Source of the DNA: Desulfotalea sp.
GTDB lineage: Bacteria; Desulfobacterota; Desulfobulbia; Desulfobulbales; Desulfocapsaceae
Direction: 5' to 3'
DNA length: 64,000 bases
Assembly: GCA_002733995.1 (NCBI GenBank)
Contig: NVXR01000008.1
Span: 62,001-126,000 of the forward strand
In this document: piece by piece, positions 26,477 to 35,602 of the stretch
Numbering within the stretch: the first letter of the stretch is position 1
Layout of the letters: every line of letters starts with the position of its first letter
Translations under genes and position numbers: made by a program
The notes under the pieces: generated by a model
The model's input: only the letters and a program-made list of their open reading frames with translations
Told to the model about the DNA's origin: nothing
Databases searched by the model: none

Positions 26477-28090
26477 ATGTTCAGTACAAGCGTAAATAGT
26501 GATATTCTGAGCCCAATATCTTTTCTTAACCGTAGCGCAAACGTATATCCAAACAAGGTTGCGGTTGTATACGAGGAGAAGAGGTACACCTATCGTGAGT
26601 TTCTCTGCAGGGTCAATCAACTGGCCAATGCACTGGTTGCTCAAGGAATAGGAACTGGGGATAAGGTCGTATTTATAGGACCGAACATCCCACCGCTTCT
26701 TGAGGCCCACTATGCTGTCCCAATGATCGGCTCGGTGTTGGTCTGTATCAACACTCAACTTTCCAGCCCAGATTATCTCTATATTATCGATCACTCCGAC
26801 GCCACAGCGGTTTTTGTCGACAGTGAAATTGTAGACCAGCTTCTCCCTGTGCTTGATCAGCTTACCAAGGTCAAACTTTTTGTACAGCTCTGTGACACAG
26901 AGTGCTCCCTTCTTTTAAAGGCAGCAGAGTATGAATCATTTCTTGAAAAACAGCCTACGACAAATCCGGATGTAAATGATATTACCGATGAAAATTCGAT
27001 GATCGCAATCACTTACACCTCCGGCACCACCGGTAAGCCTAAGGGTGCCATGTACAGTCACCGTTCCACTTATTTACACACCCTGGGTGAAATCATTGAG
27101 TCCTCACTCACTCCAGACTCTGTATATCTCTGGACCCTACCCATGTTTCACTGTAACGGCTGGGGATTTCCTTGGGCAATTACGGCGGTTGGTGGAACAC
27201 ACATCTGCCTGAGACAGTGTCAGGCGGATAATATTTTCAGACTCATTGAGATGGAAAATATATCCCATATGTGCGCGGCACCTACTGTCCTGTTGATGAT
27301 GGTTTGTTATCCCGAAGCGAGCAGGGTCAAACTACGGCGTCCATTGCAGATACTCACCGCCGGCGCCTCACCCTCGCCTGCAATAATTGAAGGCATGGAA
27401 GAGATCGGCATCAATATTACCCACGTATACGGGTTAACCGAGCTACACGGTCCCCACAGTGTCTGTGCATGGCAGGCGCCATGGGTTGAACTAGACCCCG
27501 ACAATGTCTCTCGGATGAAAGCTAGACAGGGCGTCCCCTATACCACCTCAGGCCATATGGCTGTGGTCGACGCAGATACCATGGAACCCGTGCCCCATGA
27601 CGGACAGACCATGGGAGAGATCATTATGCGGGGCAATAATGTGATGCTGGGTTATTACAAAGATCAGAAGGCCACTGAGCAATCCTTCCGCGATGGCTGG
27701 TTCCACAGTGGTGATCTAGGGGTTGTGCATCCGGACGGTTATATCCAGATAATGGATAGAGCCAAGGATATCATTGTTCGGGGCGGTGATATTCTCTCTT
27801 CAATCGAAATTGAAGGTGTGATTGGAGAACATCCCGATGTGTTAGAGGTAGCAGTCGTTTCAACCCCTGATCCAATATGGGGTGAAGCTCCAAAGGCATT
27901 TGTCGTAGCAAAACCGGGACGAACCCCTACAAGCCAGGATATCATCGAGTTCTGTCAGCAACATCATACAAAATTTAAAGCCCCACAAACAGTTGAATTT
28001 TGTCAACTTCCCAAAACAGCAACCGGGAAAACCATCAAAGCAAAGCTGCGCCATCAGGAATGGTCAACATGGAACAGTAAGATAAATTGA
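26477..28090 (+). CDS. Acyl-CoA synthetase (AMP-forming), copy 1
   Basis: A 537-residue ANL-superfamily ligase that activates a fatty acid to acyl-CoA through an acyl-AMP. ATP-binding loop A3 is ITYTSGTTGKPKGAMYSH, A5 is YGLTELHGPHSVC, and the catalytic lysine lies in A10 PKTATGKTIKAKLR. The hinge motif A8, normally GGENIS-EVE, reads RGGDILSSIEIE here, an unusual change. Overall it is the medium-chain type (COG0318) with MFHCNGW. It is a close paralogue (about two thirds identical by eye) of the synthetase at 32.6 kb. A ribosome-site-like GAGAG abuts the ATG. Confidence 0.9.
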   Translation: MFSTSVNSDILSPISFLNRSANVYPNKVAVVYEEKRYTYREFLCRVNQLANALVAQGIGTGDKVVFIGPNIPPLLEAHYAVPMIGSVLVCINTQLSSPDYLYIIDHSDATAVFVDSEIVDQLLPVLDQLTKVKLFVQLCDTECSLLLKAAEYESFLEKQPTTNPDVNDITDENSMIAITYTSGTTGKPKGAMYSHRSTYLHTLGEIIESSLTPDSVYLWTLPMFHCNGWGFPWAITAVGGTHICLRQCQADNIFRLIEMENISHMCAAPTVLLMMVCYPEASRVKLRRPLQILTAGASPSPAIIEGMEEIGINITHVYGLTELHGPHSVCAWQAPWVELDPDNVSRMKARQGVPYTTSGHMAVVDADTMEPVPHDGQTMGEIIMRGNNVMLGYYKDQKATEQSFRDGWFHSGDLGVVHPDGYIQIMDRAKDIIVRGGDILSSIEIEGVIGEHPDVLEVAVVSTPDPIWGEAPKAFVVAKPGRTPTSQDIIEFCQQHHTKFKAPQTVEFCQLPKTATGKTIKAKLRHQEWSTWNSKIN

Positions 28091-28169
28091 GCAAGAGTTG
28101 CCCTACATTGCATTCAACTCATCATTCTGTTACACAAGACAACGAAGTCCTTAAGAAAGGAGTATCTCC

Positions 28170-28274
28170 GTGGGTTATGAATGTAGCCGCTACTGCTATC
28201 GCAAGCCTTACATTCGATTTGTATATACACCAGCCCTCCACGCCCCACGGTCTACCCGAACTCCTGAAGAATAA
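28170..28274 (+). CDS. Candidate 34-residue small protein
   Basis: A GTG start is preceded by AAAGGAG (28156-28162) at a seven-base spacing, the best ribosome site in this gap. The frame encodes 34 residues rich in Arg and Tyr with two cysteines spaced CSRYC, and ends TAA at 28272-28274. It lies between acyl-CoA synthetase 1 and the thiolase, in the same direction. I recognise no family. A longer TTG-started frame (28087-28281) covers the same bases but has no ribosome site. Codon evidence is too short to be decisive. Confidence 0.3.
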   Translation: MGYECSRYCYRKPYIRFVYTPALHAPRSTRTPEE

Positions 28275-28370
28275 GATCTAAACTTGATCAATTCGATTTC
28301 CCGATGCCTTATTTGTTAAAACAGTCTTTAAAAAGTAAGACACTAACCACAGCAAAGGAGCAAGAATTCC

Positions 28371-29660
28371 ATGGAAAAAGTTGTCGTTGTTAGCGGAAGC
28401 AGAACTGCAGTAGGTGCTTTTGGTGGCACCTTAAAAGATGTACCTGTCGTTGATTTGGGTGCACAGGTCCTACGGGACACAATGGACCGGGCACATGTTC
28501 GACCGGTAAAGAATCACGATTTCTCCGATACCGTGCCCGCCAAATTGGCAGACCAACAGGATCTCCCCATAGACACCGATAACAGTAACTGGGAGTCTTC
28601 TGCCACACCCATCGCCGTGGACGAAGTAATAATGGGAAATGTTCTCCAGGCAGGTCAGGGGCAAAATACTGCAAGGCAGGCCATGATAAAGGCAGGCATT
28701 AACAAGGAAACTCCTGCTTACAGTGTTAATAAGGTCTGCGGTTCAGGCCTCAAAGCAATTGCCCTTGGAGCCCAGTCCATCATGACAGGACAGGCCGATG
28801 TTATCCTCGCCGGAGGCATGGAAAATATGAGTCAGGTCCCTATGGCCATGCTCAAAGGGCGATGGGGTTACCGCATGGAGGTAAGCGGTGTGGGAGAGAT
28901 TCATGATCTCTTGGTTTACGATGCCCTCTATGAGATATTTTACGGCTATCACATGGGTGTTACCGCAGAAAACATTGCCAGCCTCTACAATATCAGCCGA
29001 AAAGATCAAGATCAGCTTGCCTGTCTCAGCCACAACAGAGCTATGGAGGCAATTGAGAAAGGCTATTTCGCAGAAGAGATTGTCCCTATAACCACCACAT
29101 CCCGCCGCAAGGAAATCATCATCGACCGTGACGAACGTCCCATGGTAACGGATATAGAAAAACTAGGTAAGCTACGACCGGTGTTCAAAAAAGACGGTTC
29201 TGTCACCGCTGGTAACGCATCTGGTATTAACGACGGTGCAGCCTCCGTTCTGCTTATGAGTGAAACAAAAGCCAAAGAGCTGGATCTCCGACCACTGTTG
29301 ACAATCGAGAGTTTCGCCTCCGGTGGTGTTGATCCCGCCTATATGGGTCTTGGACCTGTACCCGCAATTAAGCGTGCTCTCAAACAGGCTAAAATGAGCA
29401 TGGCAGATATCGAACTCATAGAGCTTAATGAAGCATTTGCCTCCCAGGCAATAGGCTGCATGCTAGAGCTTGACATAGATATTGAAAAACCCAACCAACA
29501 AGGCAGCGCTATTTCCATGGGCCATCCAGTCGGTTGCACCGGAGCACGACAGATGGTAACCACCATCAATCAGATGCAGCGAACAGGCGCTGCCACAGGA
29601 TTGATCAGTATGTGTATCGGAGGCGGCATGGGAATGGCCATGGTGGTCAGTAACAGTTAA
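28371..29660 (+). CDS. Acetyl-CoA C-acetyltransferase (thiolase)
   Basis: A 429-residue type II thiolase. The nucleophile is Cys123 in NKVCGSGLKAIALG. The second site is MGHPVGCTGAR and the third CIGGGMGMAMV. It cleaves 3-ketoacyl-CoA with CoA, the last step of beta-oxidation, or condenses two acetyl-CoA in reverse. Typical members are about 392 residues; the extra length is a roughly 35-residue insertion at residues 46-82, between the first helix and VDEVIMGNVLQAG. AAAGGAG precedes the ATG. It is followed 70 bases later by the 3-hydroxyacyl-CoA dehydrogenase. Confidence 0.93.
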   Translation: MEKVVVVSGSRTAVGAFGGTLKDVPVVDLGAQVLRDTMDRAHVRPVKNHDFSDTVPAKLADQQDLPIDTDNSNWESSATPIAVDEVIMGNVLQAGQGQNTARQAMIKAGINKETPAYSVNKVCGSGLKAIALGAQSIMTGQADVILAGGMENMSQVPMAMLKGRWGYRMEVSGVGEIHDLLVYDALYEIFYGYHMGVTAENIASLYNISRKDQDQLACLSHNRAMEAIEKGYFAEEIVPITTTSRRKEIIIDRDERPMVTDIEKLGKLRPVFKKDGSVTAGNASGINDGAASVLLMSETKAKELDLRPLLTIESFASGGVDPAYMGLGPVPAIKRALKQAKMSMADIELIELNEAFASQAIGCMLELDIDIEKPNQQGSAISMGHPVGCTGARQMVTTINQMQRTGAATGLISMCIGGGMGMAMVVSNS

Positions 29661-29730
29661 GACATTTGTCTTTCAGGCGTACAACTAGAGCCTAAAGGAT
29701 TGACTCTACCTCTTTTTTCAGGAGCCTAAT

Positions 29731-30579
29731 ATGCAAGTTACAACCTTTGGTGTCATCGGTGCAGGCCAGATGGGTAGCGGTATTGCCCAAATAGCTGCGA
29801 CAAGCGGTCTCAGCGTTATCCTCCATGATATTTCGGATGAATTTGTCGCTCGCGGCCTGTCACTTATCAGCGACAACCTCTTAAAAAGTGTCAAAAAAGG
29901 TAAAATCACAGAAAACGAACAAGCGGCTATTCTCAAGAGGATATCGACGAGTAGTGATCTGCTGAACATGAAAACAGCTGATTTTGTTGTTGAGGCAGCT
30001 TCAGAGAATGAGGATATCAAGTTTGACATCTTCAAAAAACTCGATGAAATCTGCCCGCCCCATGCAATCCTCGCCTCCAATACATCTTCTATTCCCATAG
30101 GTCGGATAGCCTCCCGTACCGGTAGGCCCGATAAAGTTATTGGAATGCACTTCATGAATCCGGTACCGGTTATGAAGCTTGTTGAAATCATCCGGGCACT
30201 ACCCACCTCAGACGAGACGTATCAAATCACCATCGAACTCTCAAAAAAGATGGGCAAAACTCCAGCAAGTGCAGCTGATTTCCCAGGATTTATCGCCAAC
30301 AGAATCCTTCTGCCAATGATCAATGAAGCGATATTCTGCCTGTATCAGGGCGTTGGTAGCGAAGAATCCATTGATACGGTAATGAAACTTGGAATGAATC
30401 ATCCAATGGGCCCCCTGGCCTTGGCAGACCTCATTGGCCTCGACACCTGTCTTGCCATATTAACCACCCTTCACCAAGGGCTGGGCGACCAAAAATACCG
30501 CCCCTGCCCACTGCTCCGTCAATACGTAGAAGCTGGCTGGCTAGGCCGCAAAAGTGGCAGGGGCTTCTACAGTTACTAG
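29731..30579 (+). CDS. hbd: 3-hydroxybutyryl-CoA dehydrogenase
   Basis: A 282-residue short monofunctional dehydrogenase. The NAD site is GVIGAGQMGSGIAQIAA. The catalytic His lies in GMHFMNPVPVMKLVEI with its partner Glu, followed by the ADFPGFIANRILLPMINEA signature. It oxidises (S)-3-hydroxybutyryl-CoA to acetoacetyl-CoA, supplying the thiolase before it. The length matches the clostridial Hbd/PaaH group with no fused crotonase domain. AGGAG lies seven bases before the ATG. Confidence 0.94.
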   Translation: MQVTTFGVIGAGQMGSGIAQIAATSGLSVILHDISDEFVARGLSLISDNLLKSVKKGKITENEQAAILKRISTSSDLLNMKTADFVVEAASENEDIKFDIFKKLDEICPPHAILASNTSSIPIGRIASRTGRPDKVIGMHFMNPVPVMKLVEIIRALPTSDETYQITIELSKKMGKTPASAADFPGFIANRILLPMINEAIFCLYQGVGSEESIDTVMKLGMNHPMGPLALADLIGLDTCLAILTTLHQGLGDQKYRPCPLLRQYVEAGWLGRKSGRGFYSY

Positions 30580-30684
30580 TACCTCGTCGCCCCTCGTGCG
30601 ATGACGGATGGTTCTGTCGGCTGCGCAAGGGGCTCAACTACTGACTTTAAACCACGACTATTACTGATTAGAGGGAGTATTATT

Positions 30685-31830
30685 ATGAACTTTGAACTTA
30701 CAGAAGAACAGAACCTTATTCGTGATATGGTAAGAAGTTTCGCTGAAACTGAAATCGCTCCAACAGCTGACGAACGTGATGAAAATGAGAGCTTTGATCG
30801 AGATCTGATGTTTGCCCGACTTGCCGATCTGGGTCTTACGGGTATCGTTTTCCCAGAGGAATATGGTGGTGCAGGGGCTGACTACATAAGCTATGCAATT
30901 GCCGTTGAGGAATTGTCGCGGGTCTGCGCCTCAACCGGAGTAACCCTATCGGCCCATCTATCTCTCGGATCCAACCCTATTTATCTCTTCGGCACCGAAG
31001 AGCAAAAGAAACTGTTTTTAACCCCTCTCGCCCAAGGAGAGACAATGGGCGCCTTCGGCCTGACAGAACCGTCAGCCGGATCTGATGCCGGTGGTACCAA
31101 GACCTATGCTGTCCTCAAGGGCGATGAATGGATCCTGAATGGCAATAAAATCTTTATTACCAATGCGGGTGAAGCAGATACCTATGTAGTCTTCGCCAAG
31201 ACAGATAGAAAGGCGCCGAAACATCATGGTATTAGTGCCTTTATCGTAGAAAAAGGCTGTCCTGGTTTTTCCTTTGGCAAAAAAGAGAAAAAACTTGGCA
31301 TTCGATCCTCGCCAACACTTGAACTAGTTTTTGAAGACTGTCGCATACCGGCGGAAAATTTACTCGGCGAACTAGGCAAAGGCTTTAAGGTTGCAATGAA
31401 AACTCTTGATGGCGGCCGTATTGGTATAGCTTCCCAGGCCCTCGGCATAGCCCAAGGTGCCTTGGATGCCACCGTAAAATATGTAAAAGAGAGAGAACAG
31501 TTCAATAAACCGCTAACCGCCTTCCAGGGCGTCCAGTTCCAACTAGCCGATATGGCAACACAAATAGAAGCATCTCGCCTACTCGTATACAATGCGGCAT
31601 ACCGTGCAAGTAACGGACTTTCTTACTCTCAAGAGTCAGCAATGGCCAAATTATTTGCCAGCGAAACAGCGATGAAAGTGACAACTCAGGCCGTCCAGCT
31701 CCACGGTGGCTACGGTTATACCAGGGACTTTCCCGTAGAAAGAATGATGCGTGACGCAAAAATCACCGAAATCTATGAAGGTACCAGTGAAATCCAGAGA
31801 CTTGTGATCAGTAGTAATTTGTGCCGTTGA
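30685..31830 (+). CDS. bcd: Short-chain acyl-CoA (butyryl-CoA) dehydrogenase
   Basis: A 381-residue flavoprotein of the short-chain acyl-CoA dehydrogenase group. Start at ATG 30685 with GAGGG upstream gives the normal N-terminus [19 protein letters not shown]; an earlier in-frame start at 30601 would add a non-family tail. Signatures are [16 protein letters not shown] (FAD/substrate), [20 protein letters not shown], and the catalytic glutamate in IYEGTSEIQ. It oxidises butyryl-CoA to crotonyl-CoA and passes electrons to ETF. No etfAB genes are adjacent. It is the last gene of the thiolase-hbd-bcd run. Confidence 0.94.
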   Translation: MNFELTEEQNLIRDMVRSFAETEIAPTADERDENESFDRDLMFARLADLGLTGIVFPEEYGGAGADYISYAIAVEELSRVCASTGVTLSAHLSLGSNPIYLFGTEEQKKLFLTPLAQGETMGAFGLTEPSAGSDAGGTKTYAVLKGDEWILNGNKIFITNAGEADTYVVFAKTDRKAPKHHGISAFIVEKGCPGFSFGKKEKKLGIRSSPTLELVFEDCRIPAENLLGELGKGFKVAMKTLDGGRIGIASQALGIAQGALDATVKYVKEREQFNKPLTAFQGVQFQLADMATQIEASRLLVYNAAYRASNGLSYSQESAMAKLFASETAMKVTTQAVQLHGGYGYTRDFPVERMMRDAKITEIYEGTSEIQRLVISSNLCR

Positions 31831-31863
31831 AACTAAAACTCTTCACCGGTCTGTAACCAGCTC

Positions 31864-31900
31864 GTACCAGGCTCTGGGATGTTATCCTGGAGCCTGGTAT
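31864..31900 (+). terminator. Hairpin after the beta-oxidation run
   Basis: A stem of about 15 bp with wobbles (31864-31878 with 31886-31900; core ACCAGGCTC/GAGCCTGGT) and a seven-base loop lies 33 bases past the bcd stop. A T-rich segment starts some 15 bases later rather than directly after the stem. Confidence 0.55.
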
Positions 31901-31916
31901 TCGGCCGCGCCTCATA

Positions 31917-32002
31917 TTTTTTGTCCCGAGCAGCCCAGAATGAACATGTCCTGTATGGGGAGCAAACGGTGTTTGCTCCCTCCACCAGCCAGGGACAAAA
32001 AA
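31917..32002. repeat. Nested inverted repeats in the bcd-acyl-CoA synthetase gap
   Basis: An outer 11-bp perfect pair, TTTTTTGTCCC (31917-31927) with GGGACAAAAAA (31992-32002), encloses a perfect 10-bp hairpin GGGAGCAAAC (31958-31967) with 31971-31980 and a three-base loop. The rest of the 795-base gap (31831-32625) has no credible gene and only weaker dyads, such as GGTTGCA/TGCAACC near 32277-32308. Confidence 0.6.
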
Positions 32003-32625
32003 ACTTATTTTAAGAAGTCATTGCACAACACCTGCTAAATATGTTACCGTTTTGCCATAGTTTTTCATAAAAGAGGTTCTTAACCTCAGGCCGTATTAGA
32101 GCCTCAACGCTAGCATATTTCTACAAACACAGGACGAAGAGATGCCCCCCCTATCCTTTTCGCCTATAAGAAAAGCCCCATAGCCAGTATTTGTGTCGTC
32201 GTTTAGGTACGATTTATCAGCCATCAGGCAGGTTTCTTAACCATGGGACCCTGAATATGTAGACAATATTGCATATGGTTGCAGCTCTTGCTGAAGCTGA
32301 TTGCAACCCTCTTATTCCTGTTGTAATTGTAAAATACATGGTCTTTTAATCCGCATTTTTTATCCGCTCAGGCGGTTCCAGGTTAAAAGTTTTTTTGCGC
32401 TACGCCAGCAATTGGTGAGTATATAAAACACAATCTTTAGAGTAACGACCAGGAAGCAAACCAGACAAAACTTCCCTGCAATTATCAGAGCTTTTTCCAA
32501 GGTTAGGCGAAAACATCTGTGTACAGAACCGACTAACGTTCAGCACACAGGGTTTAAATAGAGTTTTTTTGCTCGCGGCAAAGGACGGATATTCCCTATA
32601 ACATCTTTTAACAAGGAGTGACCTT

Positions 32626-34230
32626 ATGGCAATAGCAAGCGTGAATAAGAGTATATTGACACCGGTAGAATTTCTCACCAGAAGTGCTTTTGTATACCCT
32701 GATAAACTAGCTGTTGTCTATAAAGACCAACGGTTTACCTACAAAGAATTTGCCCAAAGGGTATATCGCCTTGCAAATGCCCTCAAAGATAAAGGCATAG
32801 GTAAAGGCGACAAGGTCGCATTCATCTGTCCCAACATCCCACCAATGCTTGAGGCTCATTATGCAGTGCCAATGATTGGTGCGGCCCTTGTCAGCATTAA
32901 TACCCGCCTTGCCAAGGGCGAGGTGTCATACATAGTCGACCATTCAGATGCCAAGCTTATTGTCGTCGATAGTGAACTAGCGCCATTACTCGACACGAGA
33001 GAACTTCCTAAGGTTAAAAACTACGTAACAATTTGTGATGTTGATGACAATATCGTCATTGAAGGTAGCCAGGAGTACGAAGCTTTTCTTGCCTCTTCGT
33101 CGCCCGTAGCACCAGCGACTGATATCGATTCTGAAGATCAGCTGCTGGCCATCAACTACACCAGCGGCACAACCGGACGCCCCAAGGGCGTTATGTACCA
33201 TCATCGGGGCGCATATCTCAACGCCATTGGCGAAATCCTTGAATCCGGTATCACAGCGGCATCCTCCTATCTATGGACGCTGCCCATGTTTCACTGCAAT
33301 GGCTGGTGCTTTACCTGGGGCGTAACTGCCGCCGGAGCCACCCATGTCTGCCTTAGAGCTGTTATCGCCGAAGATATCTTCAATCTCATCGAACAGGAAA
33401 AAATAACCCATCTTTGTGCAGCACCAACTATATTGATCATCATGAGTTCCTGGCCAGAAGCTGCCAACCTGAAAATCAAACAGCCTCTGAAAATCATGAC
33501 AGCAGGGGCACCACCTCCACCGACTATTATCCGCAATATGGAGAAAATGGGGGCTGAGATCACCCATACGTATGGTCTTACAGAAGTCTATGGTCCCCAC
33601 AGTGTCTGCGCCTGGCAGCCAACCTGGAAAGACTTAAACGATACTGAGATGGCAGAGGTGAAATCCCGCCAAGGCGTCCCCTATATCATCACCCACTATA
33701 TGGATGTTGTCGATCCCATTACCATGGAACCTGTACCAAGAGACGGCAAAGCCATGGGAGAGATTGTTATGCGCGGTAACAACGTAATGACCGGTTACTA
33801 TAAAGATCCAAAGGCCACCGATGCAGCCTTTGCAGGCGGTTGGTTCCATAGTGGTGATCTTGCAGTCATGCATAAGGATGGATATGTACAAATCATGGAC
33901 AGAAAAAAAGACATCATTATCAGTGGCGGAGAAAATATTTCCACCGTTGAAGTTGAAAACGTCATCTATTGTCACCCCGATGTACAGGAGGTGGCCGTAG
34001 TTCCCGTTCCGGATGCAAAGTGGGGTGAGGTTCCAAAAGCTTTCATTGTTGTAAAATCCGGCACCAATCCCTCCTCGGAGGATATAATTAATTTCACCAA
34101 GAAACATCTGGCCCGCTTCAAAGCACCCAAATTTGTCGAGTTTACCGAATTGCCCAAAACAGCCACCGGTAAGATTCAAAAATTTAAGCTCAGAGAAAAA
34201 GAGTGGAAGGGGAAAACTCGTATCGGTTAA
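32626..34230 (+). CDS. Acyl-CoA synthetase (AMP-forming), copy 2
   Basis: A 534-residue ANL ligase, paralogue of the enzyme at 26.5 kb and colinear with it throughout. A3 is INYTSGTTGRPKGVMYHH, A5 YGLTEVYGPHSVC, A8 the canonical SGGENISTVEVE, and A10 PKTATGKIQKFKLREKE with the catalytic lysine. It activates a free fatty acid, probably short to medium chain, to acyl-CoA with ATP to AMP. AAGGAG precedes the ATG. It stands about 800 bases after bcd, separated by strong hairpins, so it probably has its own promoter. Confidence 0.93.
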   Translation: MAIASVNKSILTPVEFLTRSAFVYPDKLAVVYKDQRFTYKEFAQRVYRLANALKDKGIGKGDKVAFICPNIPPMLEAHYAVPMIGAALVSINTRLAKGEVSYIVDHSDAKLIVVDSELAPLLDTRELPKVKNYVTICDVDDNIVIEGSQEYEAFLASSSPVAPATDIDSEDQLLAINYTSGTTGRPKGVMYHHRGAYLNAIGEILESGITAASSYLWTLPMFHCNGWCFTWGVTAAGATHVCLRAVIAEDIFNLIEQEKITHLCAAPTILIIMSSWPEAANLKIKQPLKIMTAGAPPPPTIIRNMEKMGAEITHTYGLTEVYGPHSVCAWQPTWKDLNDTEMAEVKSRQGVPYIITHYMDVVDPITMEPVPRDGKAMGEIVMRGNNVMTGYYKDPKATDAAFAGGWFHSGDLAVMHKDGYVQIMDRKKDIIISGGENISTVEVENVIYCHPDVQEVAVVPVPDAKWGEVPKAFIVVKSGTNPSSEDIINFTKKHLARFKAPKFVEFTELPKTATGKIQKFKLREKEWKGKTRIG

Positions 34231-34325
34231 GCCAATCTTCCGCCGCTCGGTTTAACTGTTGTGAGATTCAACCTTTTAACAAAAAAGAGCGCTCACCAAG
34301 AACTGATTTTTGACAAGCATTCAGG

Positions 34326-34353
34326 CACCCCTTGTCTCTTACAACGAGGGGTG
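34326..34353. terminator. Hairpin overlapping the end of the EamA gene
   Basis: CACCCCT (34326-34332) pairs with AGGGGTG (34347-34353), with a further TTGT/ACAA pair inside. It lies between the convergent ends of acyl-CoA synthetase 2 and the exporter, and covers the exporter's last codons. No long T tract follows. Confidence 0.4.
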
Positions 34354-35265
34354 TTTCGTAAATGCCTGCAGGACAAGACCCCCAATTACCAACACTAAAC
34401 CAACCAGCGTAGAAATATATATCTCTTCCCCTACTAGATAATGGATGAGAAAGAGAGATATTATAGGTGCAATGAATATCAAATTTGCAATCTTTGCTGT
34501 ATTATCGGTAAGTTTCATCGCCTTAAGCCACAGAACAAAAGCAATTCCCATTTCAAAAACTCCAATGTACACAGCTCCGCATAAACCACGGACAGGAACG
34601 GCGACCAAACCTTCCGTGAACCACAGGTAGAAAAATATCATAGGGACGGCAAAGAGAAAGTTTAAAAATAATCCAAGTACAGGATCTCTGGCATCCCGCG
34701 TATTAAATACCCAGTAGAGTGCCCAAATAATCGTTGACGCCAGGGCAGCCACAACACCCTCCGGATTATCAAACTCCAGACTAAATAACCGACCCTTTGT
34801 AGCTATAACAAGTACCCCGGCATAACTGATTAAAATCGCCCACCACTGTTTCCTTGTGACCCGCTGTTTCAATAGGGGGATCGACAGAAGGGTCAACGTT
34901 AGAGCCCAGGTATAATTAATAATTTGCGCCTGCTGTGCAGGCAACATATCATACGCCCTGAAGAGCAGCAGATAATAGGCAAATGGATTTAAAAATCCAT
35001 AACCGACACTGAGCAAGAGATCACGTTTGCTACAACATAGCAGTTGCCGCAACTTACCCTGGATAACTATTAGTATAAAAAGGAGAATGAGCGAAATAAT
35101 AGAAGAGTACAACAGAAACTGTGCGGGACTAAGATAAGCCAGGGTCAGCTTACTGGCACTGGCAACAGTAGACCATAAGCCGACGGTTATTAGTGCTAAG
35201 AGATATGCCTTTTTCTGTCTTTTCATCAATGTGGCAGGATAGAGACCAGAAGATTTAAATTGCAT
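34339..35265 (-). CDS. EamA/DMT-superfamily transporter
   Basis: A 308-residue inner-membrane protein with about ten hydrophobic segments arranged as two EamA repeats of five. The first repeat starts LLALITVGLWSTVASASKL and contains YYLLLFRAYDMLPAQQAQII, the usual position before the TM4-5 pair. The second starts EGVVAALASTIIWALYWV and ends GGLVLQAF. Relatives export metabolites such as amino acids or drugs, but the substrate here cannot be told. The stated start is the first ATG; a second Met at residue 14 (MKRQKKAY) is also plausible. It stands alone, divergent from the FapA-like gene. Confidence 0.85.
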   Translation of the reverse strand: MQFKSSGLYPATLMKRQKKAYLLALITVGLWSTVASASKLTLAYLSPAQFLLYSSIISLILLFILIVIQGKLRQLLCCSKRDLLLSVGYGFLNPFAYYLLLFRAYDMLPAQQAQIINYTWALTLTLLSIPLLKQRVTRKQWWAILISYAGVLVIATKGRLFSLEFDNPEGVVAALASTIIWALYWVFNTRDARDPVLGLFLNFLFAVPMIFFYLWFTEGLVAVPVRGLCGAVYIGVFEMGIAFVLWLKAMKLTDNTAKIANLIFIAPIISLFLIHYLVGEEIYISTLVGLVLVIGGLVLQAFTKHPSL

Positions 35266-35602
35266 TTACGAGTCAGAAGATTCATAACCTCCAGCTCCAG
35301 ACAGCCTACCGAATAGGTGAGGCCGAGACCATATGCAAATCCCACTCGCCCTCCCCTGTTGGGGCAACTAAACAACATTAATACTATCTCGGCAAACGGC
35401 ATAAGAGATATCCTTAGCTTACAAGGTTAATATACACCGTTCAACATGGCTTATCTACCTGAAAAACCGATGCACAACTCGACGCGCTTCCCCCATTGTT
35501 TATCTATAACTTTTTATTTAACCCGTCGTGTGCTAAACATACAACTCCATTAACACGCGTATAATTCAGACTATTCAAATTCTCATAATCAGGTAGACAC
35601 AA
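35266..35602. other. Intergenic region between divergent EamA and FapA genes
   Basis: 337 bases without a gene. A consensus -10 box TATAAT lies at 35560-35565, some 38 bases before the FapA-like start, with no clear -35. A short CCCC-TGTT-GGGG dyad lies near 35353. Both promoters are expected here. Confidence 0.4.
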
